Assembly (NCBI GenBank): GCA_902825965.1
Contig: CADEDA010000028.1
Coordinates: forward strand, 1 to 34,111
Length of the DNA: 34,111 bases
Source of the DNA: an uncultured Gemmatimonadota bacterium
Lineage (GTDB): Bacteria; Gemmatimonadota; Gemmatimonadetes; Gemmatimonadales; Gemmatimonadaceae
Direction of reading: 5' to 3'
Part shown: positions 25,217 to 33,131 of the stretch, piece by piece
Position numbering within the stretch: position 1 is the stretch's first letter
Layout of the letters: every line of letters starts with the position of its first letter
Program-made: the position numbers and the translations under genes
The notes under the pieces: model-generated
Database searches by the model: none
Seen by the model: the letters and a program-made list of their open reading frames with translations, nothing else
What the model was told of the DNA's origin: nothing

Positions 25217-28200
25217 TCAGGTGCCGCCCTGTTGTCCGAAGGGGAACTTGATCCGGTCGGGCAGCTTGGCCCACTGCGCCGGCGTGAGGGCTGCCTCCAC
25301 CGTCTTGAGCGAGCGCTGCAGTTCGCGCACGATCGCGAGGTTGATCTCCTGCAACCGCGGCCCGAGTGCCCCCATGTCGGGACGCCCGTTGTTCGCCGTG
25401 AGCATGCGCGCGATCTCGTCCCCGCGCGCATCGACGAACACGCGGTACTGGGCGGCCGCGGCGTGCACCGCGTCGCGCTGCGGCGCCGTGAGGGCGAGTC
25501 CGAGCGAGTCCGCACGCTCAAGCAGTGTGTCGAGCGGGTACGGGACCTGGCGCAGCAGCCGGCGCTTGACGACCTCGAGCGAATCCGCACCGCCGTTGCC
25601 GGTGAGCGCCTGCAGTTGGGCCTTCGCGGGATCGGTGCCGAGCGTCACCTGGCCGCGGAGCGCGAGTTGGAACGGCGCGCCGAACGGATTGCGCCGGCCG
25701 CTGGGCGTCCCGAAGCGCTGGTTCACGGCATAGCGGTATGCCCGCAGCCCCGCGTCGTAGCCCGTGACGGTGAGCAGCGTGCGATCGGGGACCTGCGGTT
25801 GTCCCCAGCCGCGAAGCTCGTTGCCGTGGATGATCCGGTCGAGCCCTGCGAGCGTGTTCGAGGCGATGACGGCGAGCGTGAGCCGGTCGTCGAAGCGGCG
25901 GCTGCGCGGCTTCCAGTTGAGCTGCAGGTCGAGCTGCGGTGTCCAACCCGTGCGGCAGGCGTTGCGGGCCGCCACGCGACCGGCTTGCGCGCGCAGGCAG
26001 TCGGCGGCGCGTCGGTCGGTCGCGCGCAGCAGCTCCGCCATCGACGCCGCGACTGCGTCGCTGCCTGCGTCGCCACCCACGGCGCGCGGCACGAACGCGC
26101 GGTCGTTGCGCGCGCCGTCCGCGTTGACGTCGCCGTTGACCATCGGAGTGTACGGCGCACCCGAGATCCAGCGACCGATGACGGCGAGTTCGAACCCGCG
26201 CGGGAACGCGGTGAACTGCTGCGCCACCACCTGGTGGCGGCGCTCGAGGTCGCTCGTGCCCCACTCGGCGCGATTGGGATCGCCCGCGGTGGTGGGCGCC
26301 GCTGCGCCGAGCCCGAAGCCGTTGGCGACGTCGCGGGCGCGCACGTAGGTGTACGAGAAGGAGGTGCCGCCACCGCGGAACGAGGGACCGGCCACCGTGA
26401 GCGTCGCCTGCGTCGTCCGCGAGTGCGCTCGGGATCCGATCGCGAGCACCGGACCGAACGCCGCCTGCGGGCGCGTCCCGTTCCCGGTCGCCGCGCCGGT
26501 ACCCGGCGCGATGTCGCCCGACGCCGTGAAGACCGGGCGCCCGGCCTCCTGATCGAGCGTGAACGCCGCGGCCCCGAGGTTGCGATCGACCGCGAAGGGC
26601 GCGCGCGACCCCTCGGAGTGGACCACCTCGGCGGCGACCGCGAAGCGCAGCTTGAACTGCCGCGAGTAGCCGAGTGAGGCCCGCAGCACCTCGGGTGCCC
26701 CGAAGCCGTCGTCGAAGAGCAGCACCGTCGGCCGCGTGGAGGCGACCGACGGCGCACCACCGAGGCAATCCGCGGGTGCGTCCACCGTGCCGGCCGCGAA
26801 CGCGCTCCAATCCGGCGTGGGGATGGCAGTGCCCGCGCAGAGCACCTGCTGCTGCGCACCCGCGAGTCCGGTGCCGTTCGCGACCGCGCCGACGAGCCCG
26901 GCGGGCACGGTGCCGCGGAACACACCCACGCCGCCCTTGATGGTGCCCGCCGGAATGCCCGCGACGTTGCCCAACAGGTAGGTGAATCCGAGCCGCGGGG
27001 CGACGCGGACGTGGCGTGGCCATGCATCGGTGCGGCGACCGAAGGCCGCAGCGACCGCAGGATTGGCCGCCGGCACTCCCGCGAGGCGCGTCGATTCCAC
27101 CCGCCCGCCGTACACGACCTGCAGCGAGGGCGACACGCGCCAGGCGTCGGCGAGATACAGTCCGCCGGTGGTGGTGCCGGCGCGCTGCTCCGTGCCGCCG
27201 AGCGTGCGGGCGTAGAGTGCCGGCTGCGCGGCGTCGAGGTCCGCGAGCGAGTTGTAGACGTAGGTCCCGGCCTGGTTCCCGACGCCCGTGATCGCGCTGC
27301 GCTGGGCGTTCACCAGCGCGCCGAGCTTGAGACGGTGGCCGCCGCCCACCAGCCACGAGACTTCGTTGCTCACCTCGAGCAGTTCCGCATCGACACGGCG
27401 CGGGAGGCTCGGATTGGCGCCGAACTGCAACTGCGCCTGGGCGCTGCGCCCGTCGGCGAACCGCGACGTCACCGTGACGACACCCACCGGCCCGGGTGCC
27501 GCGGGGTCGAGCGACTGCCGGTCAGCGGAGGCGTAGGCCCGGAACTCGTTGATGAACGCTCCCACGCTCGAGGTGAGCGAGGCCAGCAGGCCGCCGCCCC
27601 GGCTCTCGGTCTCGCCGCGCACGCTGGGGAGCGCGAGCCCGCCGAATCGCGTGGCGTTGAGCGAGGTCTGCCGCAGGTCGGCCCGCAGCAGCAGGGCGGA
27701 TGACGCGCTCAGGTCCCAGTCGAACCGCACCAGCGAGGAGAGCGCGTGCTGCCGCCGGCGCGCGGGCAGGCCGCCGGTGCCCGCGAGGCCGTTGCCGCGC
27801 GCGAACTGCAGGAACCGCGCGAGCGAGTCCGGTGCGAGACCGAGGTTCGTCGCGATCGGTGCCGAGGCGTCGAGCAGCGACGCCATGCCCTCGCTGCGCG
27901 CGTCGTAGTCGAGCGCCGTGAAGTAGTAGGCGCGGTCGCGCACCAGCGGTCCGCCGAGCCCGAAGCCCAGCGTACCCTGGCTGAATCGTTGGTCGAAGGT
28001 CCGCGACGGGATGGTGGGGAACTGCAGCGGCGCGGGCTGCCCGTTGAGAGTCGCGGTGCCTTGGGTGCGCGACGTGCCGGCGAGCGTGGTCGTGGCGACC
28101 TGTCCGCCCGAGAACTGCCCGCGCGCCGGATCGAAGGCGTTGGTGACCACACGCACGGAGCGCACGCTGTTCTGCGGCACGTTGCCGAAGAGGAACGAGC

Positions 28201-28816
28201 TGCCGTCGAGCGTGACGTTGTTCTGGTTGGCCGGCTGCGCGGCCACGGAGAACCCGCCCTGCGTGCTGTCGCCGCCGGCGACGGCGACGACGCCGGGCAC
28301 GAGGGTCGCGGCGGCGCTGAGGTCACCGGGGGTGAGCGGGAAGCGCTGCAGGAATGCCTGCGGCACCACCGCCTCGGTCGCACCGGCGGTCGACGACGGC
28401 GTGGCGCCGGGCCGTGTATTGCGCGCCCGGACGTCCACCTGTGCGAGTGTGGTCGCGTTCTGCGACAGACGCACATCGGCGACGAGCCGGTCCTCATCAC
28501 CCCGCCGCGCGAGATCGAACGTCGCGGGCCGCAGGCCGATGGCGTTGACGGTCACGCGGAACTGCGACCCTCCATCGCGGAAGAGCAGCGTGTAGCGCCC
28601 GTCCGCGCGCGACGTGGTGCTGCGGCTCACCCCGGTGGCCAGCGCGACGACCGTGATGCGCGCCCCGGCGACCGGGAGGCTGTCCGGACCTGTCACGCGT
28701 CCGGCGATGATCTCGGTGGTGGTGCCGAGTTGTGCGTGGAGTGGGGTCGCAGGCGCGGTGAGTGCGGCGACGGCGGCGAGCGCGAGCGCGAGCAGTGCAC
28801 GGTGGCGAGTGAGCAT
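25217..28816 (-). CDS. large TonB-dependent receptor with C-terminal LTxxQ tail
   Basis: A 1199-aa outer-membrane receptor from the ATG at 28814-28816 (signal peptide MLTRHRALLALALAAVAALT, ending near HAQ). An N-terminal carboxypeptidase-regulatory-like domain (about 34-110) is followed by a plug (GDLSAAATLVPGVVAV, NQNNVTLDGSSF, FSGGQVATTT) and a long OmpA/Oar-like barrel rich in aromatic strand ends. About the last 115 residues are not barrel. They are helical and hold two Spy/CpxP-type motifs, LTAPQ (1109-1113) and LTPAQ (1177-1181), 68 residues apart. A GTG at 28849 would add 11 residues ahead of the signal peptide and is less likely. It is convergent with the histidine kinase and divergent from the propeller gene. 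The ligand is unknown. Confidence 0.9.
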   Translation of the reverse strand: MLTRHRALLALALAAVAALTAPATPLHAQLGTTTEIIAGRVTGPDSLPVAGARITVVALATGVSRSTTSRADGRYTLLFRDGGSQFRVTVNAIGLRPATFDLARRGDEDRLVADVRLSQNATTLAQVDVRARNTRPGATPSSTAGATEAVVPQAFLQRFPLTPGDLSAAATLVPGVVAVAGGDSTQGGFSVAAQPANQNNVTLDGSSFLFGNVPQNSVRSVRVVTNAFDPARGQFSGGQVATTTLAGTSRTQGTATLNGQPAPLQFPTIPSRTFDQRFSQGTLGFGLGGPLVRDRAYYFTALDYDARSEGMASLLDASAPIATNLGLAPDSLARFLQFARGNGLAGTGGLPARRRQHALSSLVRFDWDLSASSALLLRADLRQTSLNATRFGGLALPSVRGETESRGGGLLASLTSSVGAFINEFRAYASADRQSLDPAAPGPVGVVTVTSRFADGRSAQAQLQFGANPSLPRRVDAELLEVSNEVSWLVGGGHRLKLGALVNAQRSAITGVGNQAGTYVYNSLADLDAAQPALYARTLGGTEQRAGTTTGGLYLADAWRVSPSLQVVYGGRVESTRLAGVPAANPAVAAAFGRRTDAWPRHVRVAPRLGFTYLLGNVAGIPAGTIKGGVGVFRGTVPAGLVGAVANGTGLAGAQQQVLCAGTAIPTPDWSAFAAGTVDAPADCLGGAPSVASTRPTVLLFDDGFGAPEVLRASLGYSRQFKLRFAVAAEVVHSEGSRAPFAVDRNLGAAAFTLDQEAGRPVFTASGDIAPGTGAATGNGTRPQAAFGPVLAIGSRAHSRTTQATLTVAGPSFRGGGTSFSYTYVRARDVANGFGLGAAAPTTAGDPNRAEWGTSDLERRHQVVAQQFTAFPRGFELAVIGRWISGAPYTPMVNGDVNADGARNDRAFVPRAVGGDAGSDAVAASMAELLRATDRRAADCLRAQAGRVAARNACRTGWTPQLDLQLNWKPRSRRFDDRLTLAVIASNTLAGLDRIIHGNELRGWGQPQVPDRTLLTVTGYDAGLRAYRYAVNQRFGTPSGRRNPFGAPFQLALRGQVTLGTDPAKAQLQALTGNGGADSLEVVKRRLLRQVPYPLDTLLERADSLGLALTAPQRDAVHAAAAQYRVFVDARGDEIARMLTANNGRPDMGALGPRLQEINLAIVRELQRSLKTVEAALTPAQWAKLPDRIKFPFGQQGGT

Positions 28817-28876
28817 GCTGCAACGTCGGCCGTCGGTGCCATCGCTCACAATCGCCGACGGCGCCGATCGCTGTCT

Positions 28877-28940
28877 GGAAGTTGTACGACCGCCCGGCGC
28901 GGTCTACTGATCTGCCGCGGCGCGCGGAAAGTTGCACGCC
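28877..28940. promoter_or_regulatory. direct repeat in the divergent TonB receptor/propeller promoter region
   Basis: GGAAGTTGTACGAC (28877-28890) recurs as GGAAAGTTGCACGCC (28926-28940), with the GTTG cores exactly 50 bases apart. The first copy contains TTGTAC, which with a 17-base spacer faces TACTGA (28905-28910), a possible promoter for the propeller gene. It may be an operator pair; that is inferred from spacing only. Confidence 0.35.
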
Positions 28941-28957
28941 TCACCCGTGAGGATCCC

Positions 28958-30160
28958 ATGTCCCGGTCGTGCCATCGCCTGCGGCGCCGCGTCGCTTCCA
29001 TCGTCATCGCCGGCAGCGTCGCCGGCGCGCAGTTGCCGGCGCAAGTGCCCGCGCAGGTGCCGGTGCAGCTGCTGCCGCCGCCGGACGTAGAGTTCGCGGA
29101 GCCGTTCAGTGCGATGGGGGTCGGCGCGCTGCGCGAGCTGCGCGACGGCCGTGTGATCGTCGCGGATGCGCGGGAGCGCCTGCTGCACCTGGTGGACCTC
29201 GCCCGCGGCAGCGCCCGCACGCTCGCGCAGGAAGGCAGCGGCCCGCGAGAGTTCGGCAGCCCCAACCGACTGCTGCCCATCGCCGGCGACTCCACGCTCG
29301 TCTACGACCTCGGCAACCAGCGCTACCTGCTGCTCGACCACGAGGGGAACGCCGTCACGACCTGGAGACCGTCCTTGGAGGGTGCAGGCGGCGGACGATT
29401 GAACCTGCTCACGCCGGCCCGCGGCAGCGACGCGGCCGGCCGCCTCTACGTGGAGGCGCCGCCGGCAGCGCGGCGTGATGGGTCGTTCGCCACCGAGGAT
29501 TCGGCCGCGATCCTCCGGATGGACCGCCGCAGCGGGCGCGTGGACACCATGGCCTTCGTACGCGTCGCCGGCCTCCGTTCGTCGGTGCGCGACGGTCGGA
29601 GACTCGTGACGGCGGGTGGCGGCAATCCGTTGACGCCGCGCGACGAATGGGCCGTGTTCCCCGATGGTCGTGTCGCCATCGCACGGCACGCGCCGTATCG
29701 GATCGACTTCGTGTTGCCCGACGGCAGCGTCCGTCGTTCCGCGCCGATCCCGTTCACTCCACGCGCGATCACGCAAGCGGACAAGGACGAGGAGGAGGAA
29801 CGCCGCCGCCTCGCGAACCTGGAGCGGATGAACCAGTCCATCCGCCTGCCGGACGGGAGCACCATTGCGCCGGGACGGCTCGTCGCGACACCGCCGCTGG
29901 AGAACTTCCCGGCGACCAAGCCGCCGTTCCGCGCGGGCTACGGCAGCGTGCTGGCGCGGCCGAACGGGGAACTGTGGGTGCGCCGGCTGGAGCCGGCGGG
30001 TGCGCGCGGCGTGCTCTACGACATGATCGACGCGACCGGAGCGCTGCTGCACCAGGTCCGGCTGGAGGAGCGGACGGCCGTGGTCGGGTTCGGCGTGGCG
30101 GCGATCTACACCGGACAGGTAGACCGCGACGGACTGGTCACGCTGCGGCGCCATCGCTGA
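28958..30160 (+). CDS. secreted beta-propeller-like protein
   Basis: The 400-aa protein has a signal peptide (MSRSCHRLRRRVASIVIAGS with cleavage near AGAQ) and repeated short strand motifs typical of six-bladed (NHL/6-blade) propellers. These include ALRELRDGRVIVADARERLLHLVD, GSGPREFGSPNRLLPIAGDS, DEWAVFPDGRVAIARHAPYRIDF and ARPNGELWVRRLEP. The acidic stretch DKDEEEERRR (about residues 270-285) forms a linker helix. The true start is set by GAGGAT 6 nt before the ATG; the frame remains open far upstream, antisense to the receptor gene. Function is unknown. Such proteins are frequent in Gemmatimonadota. Confidence 0.8.
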   Translation: MSRSCHRLRRRVASIVIAGSVAGAQLPAQVPAQVPVQLLPPPDVEFAEPFSAMGVGALRELRDGRVIVADARERLLHLVDLARGSARTLAQEGSGPREFGSPNRLLPIAGDSTLVYDLGNQRYLLLDHEGNAVTTWRPSLEGAGGGRLNLLTPARGSDAAGRLYVEAPPAARRDGSFATEDSAAILRMDRRSGRVDTMAFVRVAGLRSSVRDGRRLVTAGGGNPLTPRDEWAVFPDGRVAIARHAPYRIDFVLPDGSVRRSAPIPFTPRAITQADKDEEEERRRLANLERMNQSIRLPDGSTIAPGRLVATPPLENFPATKPPFRAGYGSVLARPNGELWVRRLEPAGARGVLYDMIDATGALLHQVRLEERTAVVGFGVAAIYTGQVDRDGLVTLRRHR

Positions 30161-30176
30161 GGGGCGATGGCGCCGC
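30145..30176. terminator. strong hairpin between convergent propeller and YIP1 genes
   Basis: GCGGCGCCATCGC (30145-30157) pairs perfectly over 13 bp with GCGATGGCGCCGC (30164-30176). The TGAGGG loop contains the propeller gene's stop codon. It ends 11 bases before the convergent YIP1 gene's stop. There is no U tract on either strand. Confidence 0.6.
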
Positions 30177-30186
30177 CGCGGGCGCC

Positions 30187-30912
30187 TCAGTTCGACATCA
30201 ACTGCAGGAGCATGAGTCCGCCGGCGACCCAGGCGATCAGCCCGACCGCCACGCCCTTGCCCATGCTCACCTTCCCCATCTTGGTCACGCCGATGACGAT
30301 GAGCACGGTGGACCAGAGCACGAACAGGTCGAAGCGCATGCCGAGTCCCGTCTGGAACAGCGAGCCCGCCGGATCCATGAACCGCGCCGGCCCGAGTGAA
30401 TACTGCCCGCGCGAGATGAACTCCGACCCATTGAGCAGCGCGCCCTGCAACGCGATCGAGATCTGCTCGATGACGCGCGGCACGAACGCGAAGCCGACGA
30501 CCTTGAGCGCGCCACCGAAGTTCAGCTCCGCGCCGACGACCTTCGCGCCCACGAAGGTGACGACGCCGACGCAGAACATCATGATCGGGAACATGAGCGC
30601 GAGGCCATAGACATTGGCGAACCGCGTCCAGGTCCGCGTGGCCGAGATGATCTCCTCCGTCACCTCAGGACCCGAGGCGCGCATCTGCTCGGCGATCTTG
30701 GCGAACTCCGCGTCGTAGACGCCGCTCATCGGCCCGCGGTTCGCCACCGCGAGCAGCGTGACCAGCACGGTCACGAACAGCACCATGACACCGAAGCCGA
30801 CGGACGGGCCGCGGGTGAACAACTTCGCCGGGGCGACGATGGTATCGATCAGGTCATCGAGGAACCCCGGCTTCTCAGCGGGGGGACTGCCGGATGCGGA
30901 CGCGTCGGCCAT
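30187..30912 (-). CDS. YIP1-family integral membrane protein
   Basis: A 241-aa membrane protein with a soluble N-terminus (about 35 residues, Ser/Ala/Pro-rich, then FLDDLIDTIVAPAKLF) and about five membrane helices (near 42-60, 108-130, 140-160, 190-210 and 220-238). The layout and the start motif DTIVAPAKLF-RGP resemble bacterial YIP1/Yip1-domain proteins, whose function is unknown. AGGAGAG precedes the ATG at 30910-30912; the longer open frame upstream overlaps the terminator of the next gene and is not used. It is transcribed in the same direction as the Spy-like gene, but a terminator separates them. Confidence 0.75.
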   Translation of the reverse strand: MADASASGSPPAEKPGFLDDLIDTIVAPAKLFTRGPSVGFGVMVLFVTVLVTLLAVANRGPMSGVYDAEFAKIAEQMRASGPEVTEEIISATRTWTRFANVYGLALMFPIMMFCVGVVTFVGAKVVGAELNFGGALKVVGFAFVPRVIEQISIALQGALLNGSEFISRGQYSLGPARFMDPAGSLFQTGLGMRFDLFVLWSTVLIVIGVTKMGKVSMGKGVAVGLIAWVAGGLMLLQLMSN

Positions 30913-30989
30913 GCGGGCTCTCCTGCGAGGGAATTGTCGTCGGGGGTGCTGGAAAGCTGCCCTGCGGCAACAGCGCGCGCAAACGAAGA

Positions 30990-31013
30990 CGCCCGGCACT
31001 TCCGTGCCGGGCG
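30990..31013 (-). terminator. rho-independent terminator of the Spy-like gene
   Basis: CGCCCGGCAC (30990-30999) pairs perfectly with GTGCCGGGCG (31004-31013). In the minus transcript the loop is GGAA and the stem is followed by TCTTCGTTTG. It lies 29 bases past the stop codon at 31043. This is the clearest intrinsic terminator in the window. Confidence 0.8.
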
Positions 31014-31042
31014 CTCCGTCCACCTGCGACCCGACCGTTGTG

Positions 31043-31813
31043 TCAGATCGCGTCGTTCGGCCGCGGTGCAGGACCCGATGCAGGACCCGGTCCGGGACGC
31101 CGCATGCCGTCCGGACGCCGCATGCCGTCCGGACGCCGCATGCCGTCCGGACGCCGCATCCCCTCCGGGCCACGCATGCCACCGTTCCCACGACCGTCAC
31201 GACCGACACGACCGGCGCGCGGGCGGTCGTCGCGGGCGGCACGCAGGCCGCGCTCGAAGCCGCGACGCTCGGCCTGCATCTCACGCACCTTCTGACGCTG
31301 CGTGTCCGTCAGCACCCGGTCCGCGGCGGCCCGCAGACTCGAGTCCCGGCGACGCGCCTGGTCGAGTTGTGGTTGCATCGCCTCCCGGTCCGCGCGCGCC
31401 TGTGCCTGCATCCGCAGCCGCATCGAATCCCCCGGGACCGACGCGCGCCCCGGTGCCTCGCGGGCCGCGCGCTGGCGCTGCATCAGCGAGTCGCGATGCG
31501 CGCGGAGCCGCGTCTGCAACTGCGTACGCTCGGTGTACTGGATGCGCTCGAGCGAATCGAGTTGCGCGACCTGTCGCGGCGTGAGTTCGAGCTGCCGACG
31601 GGCGTTGAGCAACGCGGTGACATCCGCGGGCCCGTCAGCGCGGCCCGGTGCACCACGCATGCCGGGACCCTGTGGCCCAGCGGGAGCGCCAGGTCCGCCC
31701 GGGCCACCGGGGCCACCGGGCCCGCGGCCCTGCGGGGGTTGCGCGCTCACGAGCGCCGGCGCGAGGAGCAGCGCGCCGACAAGGAGGGGGAAGCGGCGGA
31801 AGGTGCTTGGCAT
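31043..31813 (-). CDS. Spy/CpxP-like periplasmic LTxxQ-motif protein
   Basis: The 256-aa exported protein (signal peptide MPSTFRRFPLLVGALLLAPA, cleavage after VSAQ) has a Gly/Pro-rich linker (about 26-60). A helical domain follows with two Spy-type motifs, LTPRQ (77-81) and LTDTQ (168-172), separated by long Arg/Gln/Glu-rich helices. A C-terminal tail carries tandem MRRPDG hexapeptides (about 213-245). Spy and CpxP are periplasmic chaperones or stress sensors. The spacing here (about 91 residues) is wider than in E. coli Spy, so homology covers motif and composition rather than the whole fold. TGAGGA precedes the ATG. A much longer open frame upstream is antisense to argJ and is not coding. 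Confidence 0.8.
   Translation of the reverse strand: MPSTFRRFPLLVGALLLAPALVSAQPPQGRGPGGPGGPGGPGAPAGPQGPGMRGAPGRADGPADVTALLNARRQLELTPRQVAQLDSLERIQYTERTQLQTRLRAHRDSLMQRQRAAREAPGRASVPGDSMRLRMQAQARADREAMQPQLDQARRRDSSLRAAADRVLTDTQRQKVREMQAERRGFERGLRAARDDRPRAGRVGRDGRGNGGMRGPEGMRRPDGMRRPDGMRRPDGMRRPGPGPASGPAPRPNDAI
31101..31172. repeat. 18-bp tandem repeat inside the Spy-like gene
   Basis: The unit CGCATGCCGTCCGGACGC occurs three times exactly (31101-31118, 31119-31136, 31137-31154) and once degenerate (31155-31172). It encodes the MRRPDG hexapeptide repeats. Identical DNA copies suggest recent expansion and possible length variation between strains. Confidence 0.9.
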
Positions 31814-31871
31814 GATCCGGTCCTCAGGTGCGAGTGATGCTGCGGCGACTCCGCCGCGGTCACTCAGGAGA

Positions 31872-31883
31872 CGTCCCGGGACG
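31872..31883. promoter_or_regulatory. 12-bp perfect palindrome between the Spy-like gene and argJ
   Basis: CGTCCCGGGACG is self-complementary over 12 bases in the 123-base divergent region. TATCTT (31906-31911) downstream of it could be the argJ -10. It is a candidate operator for either gene; there is no further support. Confidence 0.3.
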
Positions 31884-31936
31884 CGCGACGTTAAGCCGGG
31901 CGCAGTATCTTCCGCTCTCCACCCGCCACGCGACCG

Positions 31937-33112
31937 ATGACCGCTCCGCTGTTCCACGACGTCCCCCGCTTCCCGCGCGGATTCCGCTGCGCCTCGCGCA
32001 ACGTCGGCCTCAAGCCCAGCGCCAAGGACCTCACGATCTTCGTCAGCGAGGTCGACGCGGCCGCCGCTGCGGTGTTCACGCGCAACCACTTCCCCGGGGC
32101 GCCGATCATCCTCGGGCGCGAGACCATCCGTGGTGGGCGGCTGAAGGCGATCGTCGCCAACAGCAAGGTGAGCAACGTCGCCACCGGGGACCGCGGCGTC
32201 ACCAACGCCCGCCGCATGGCCACGGCCGCCGCGATGGAACTCGACACCACGGCCGAGCGCGTGCTGGTGAGCTCCACGGGCGTGATCGGTGTGCAACTCC
32301 CGGTGGAGAAGATCGAACACGGCATCGTCGGCATGGCCGCCGAACTGCAGGCGGACCCGCTGGTCGGTGCCGAGGGGATCATGACCACCGACACGCATCC
32401 CAAGGCGCTCTCGGCGAGCGTCGGCGATGCGACCATCACCTGGGTGGCGAAGGGCTCCGGCATGATCGAGCCCACCATGGCGACCATGCTGTCGTACATC
32501 TTCACCGACGCCGCACTCGACGCCGCGACACTCGACCGCCTCCTGCGGCAGGCGGTCTCCGGCTCCTACAACATGCTCAGCGTGGACACCGACACCAGCA
32601 CCTCCGACACCTGCGCGATCCTGGCGAACGGACTCGCCGGCGCGGTGGACGAGGCGGAGTTCGCGCGCGTGCTGGCTGCGGGCTGCGTCCGCATGACCGA
32701 GATCCTCGCGCGCGACGGTGAGGGCGCGGAGCACCTCCTGCGGGTGACCGTGCGCGGAGCCCTCAACGAGCACGAGGCGCGACGGATCGCCAAGTCGGTG
32801 CTCAACTCGCCGCTGGTGAAGACCATGGTGCACGGCGCCGACCCCAACGTGGGCCGCTTGCTCATGGCGGTGGGCAAGTGCTTCGAATGCACGATCCGCC
32901 CGGCGTCCACCGACGCCTGGATCAACGGCACGCAGGTGGTCCGGGGCGGTGAGCGGCTGGAGTTCGAGGACGCCGTGGTGCGGAACACGCTCAAGGCGGA
33001 GGTGGTGGACCTCGAGATCGCGTTGGGCGTGGGTGAGGCGCGCGCGACGGCCTACGGCTGCGACCTCACCAAGGGGTACGTGGACGAGAACGCCTCGTAC
33101 TACTCGTCCTGA
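31937..33112 (+). CDS. argJ: divergent ArgJ (glutamate/ornithine N-acetyltransferase)
   Basis: ArgJ transfers the acetyl group from N-acetylornithine to glutamate in the arginine cycle and self-cleaves into two chains. The 391-aa protein has the cleavage motif KGSGMIEPTMATML with nucleophile T183, the oxyanion block STGVIG (about 113-118) and SVDTDTSTSDT. Several normally fixed positions differ. The GNANACTG block reads NSKVSNVATG (75-84). The DPNWGR block reads ADPNVGR (301-307). The C-terminus ends YVDENASYYSS instead of the usual INADYRT. It may be a lineage variant or have another acyl specificity. It is divergent from the Spy-like gene and no other arg gene is adjacent. Confidence 0.88.
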   Translation: MTAPLFHDVPRFPRGFRCASRNVGLKPSAKDLTIFVSEVDAAAAAVFTRNHFPGAPIILGRETIRGGRLKAIVANSKVSNVATGDRGVTNARRMATAAAMELDTTAERVLVSSTGVIGVQLPVEKIEHGIVGMAAELQADPLVGAEGIMTTDTHPKALSASVGDATITWVAKGSGMIEPTMATMLSYIFTDAALDAATLDRLLRQAVSGSYNMLSVDTDTSTSDTCAILANGLAGAVDEAEFARVLAAGCVRMTEILARDGEGAEHLLRVTVRGALNEHEARRIAKSVLNSPLVKTMVHGADPNVGRLLMAVGKCFECTIRPASTDAWINGTQVVRGGERLEFEDAVVRNTLKAEVVDLEIALGVGEARATAYGCDLTKGYVDENASYYSS

Positions 33113-33131
33113 GCGGCGCGACGCCGCTCAG
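33109..33131. terminator. bidirectional hairpin containing both stop codons
   Basis: CTGAGCGGCG (33109-33118) pairs perfectly with CGCCGCTCAG (33122-33131) around a CGA loop. The argJ stop (33110-33112) and the convergent gene's stop (33128-33130) both lie in the stem, one per arm. There is no U tract. Confidence 0.6.

Noticed and set aside
25232-26677. A long plus-strand frame opposite the TonB receptor
   Set aside because: The receptor frame has a signal peptide, plug and barrel pattern. The opposite frame has only Arg/Glu-rich low-complexity sequence.
31101-31172. CRISPR-like array
   Set aside because: The 18-bp units are contiguous without spacers and are in frame inside a coding gene.
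31814-32833. N-terminal extension of the Spy-like protein to base 32833
   Set aside because: It would be antisense to argJ. The internal ATG begins a clear signal peptide with a ribosome binding site.
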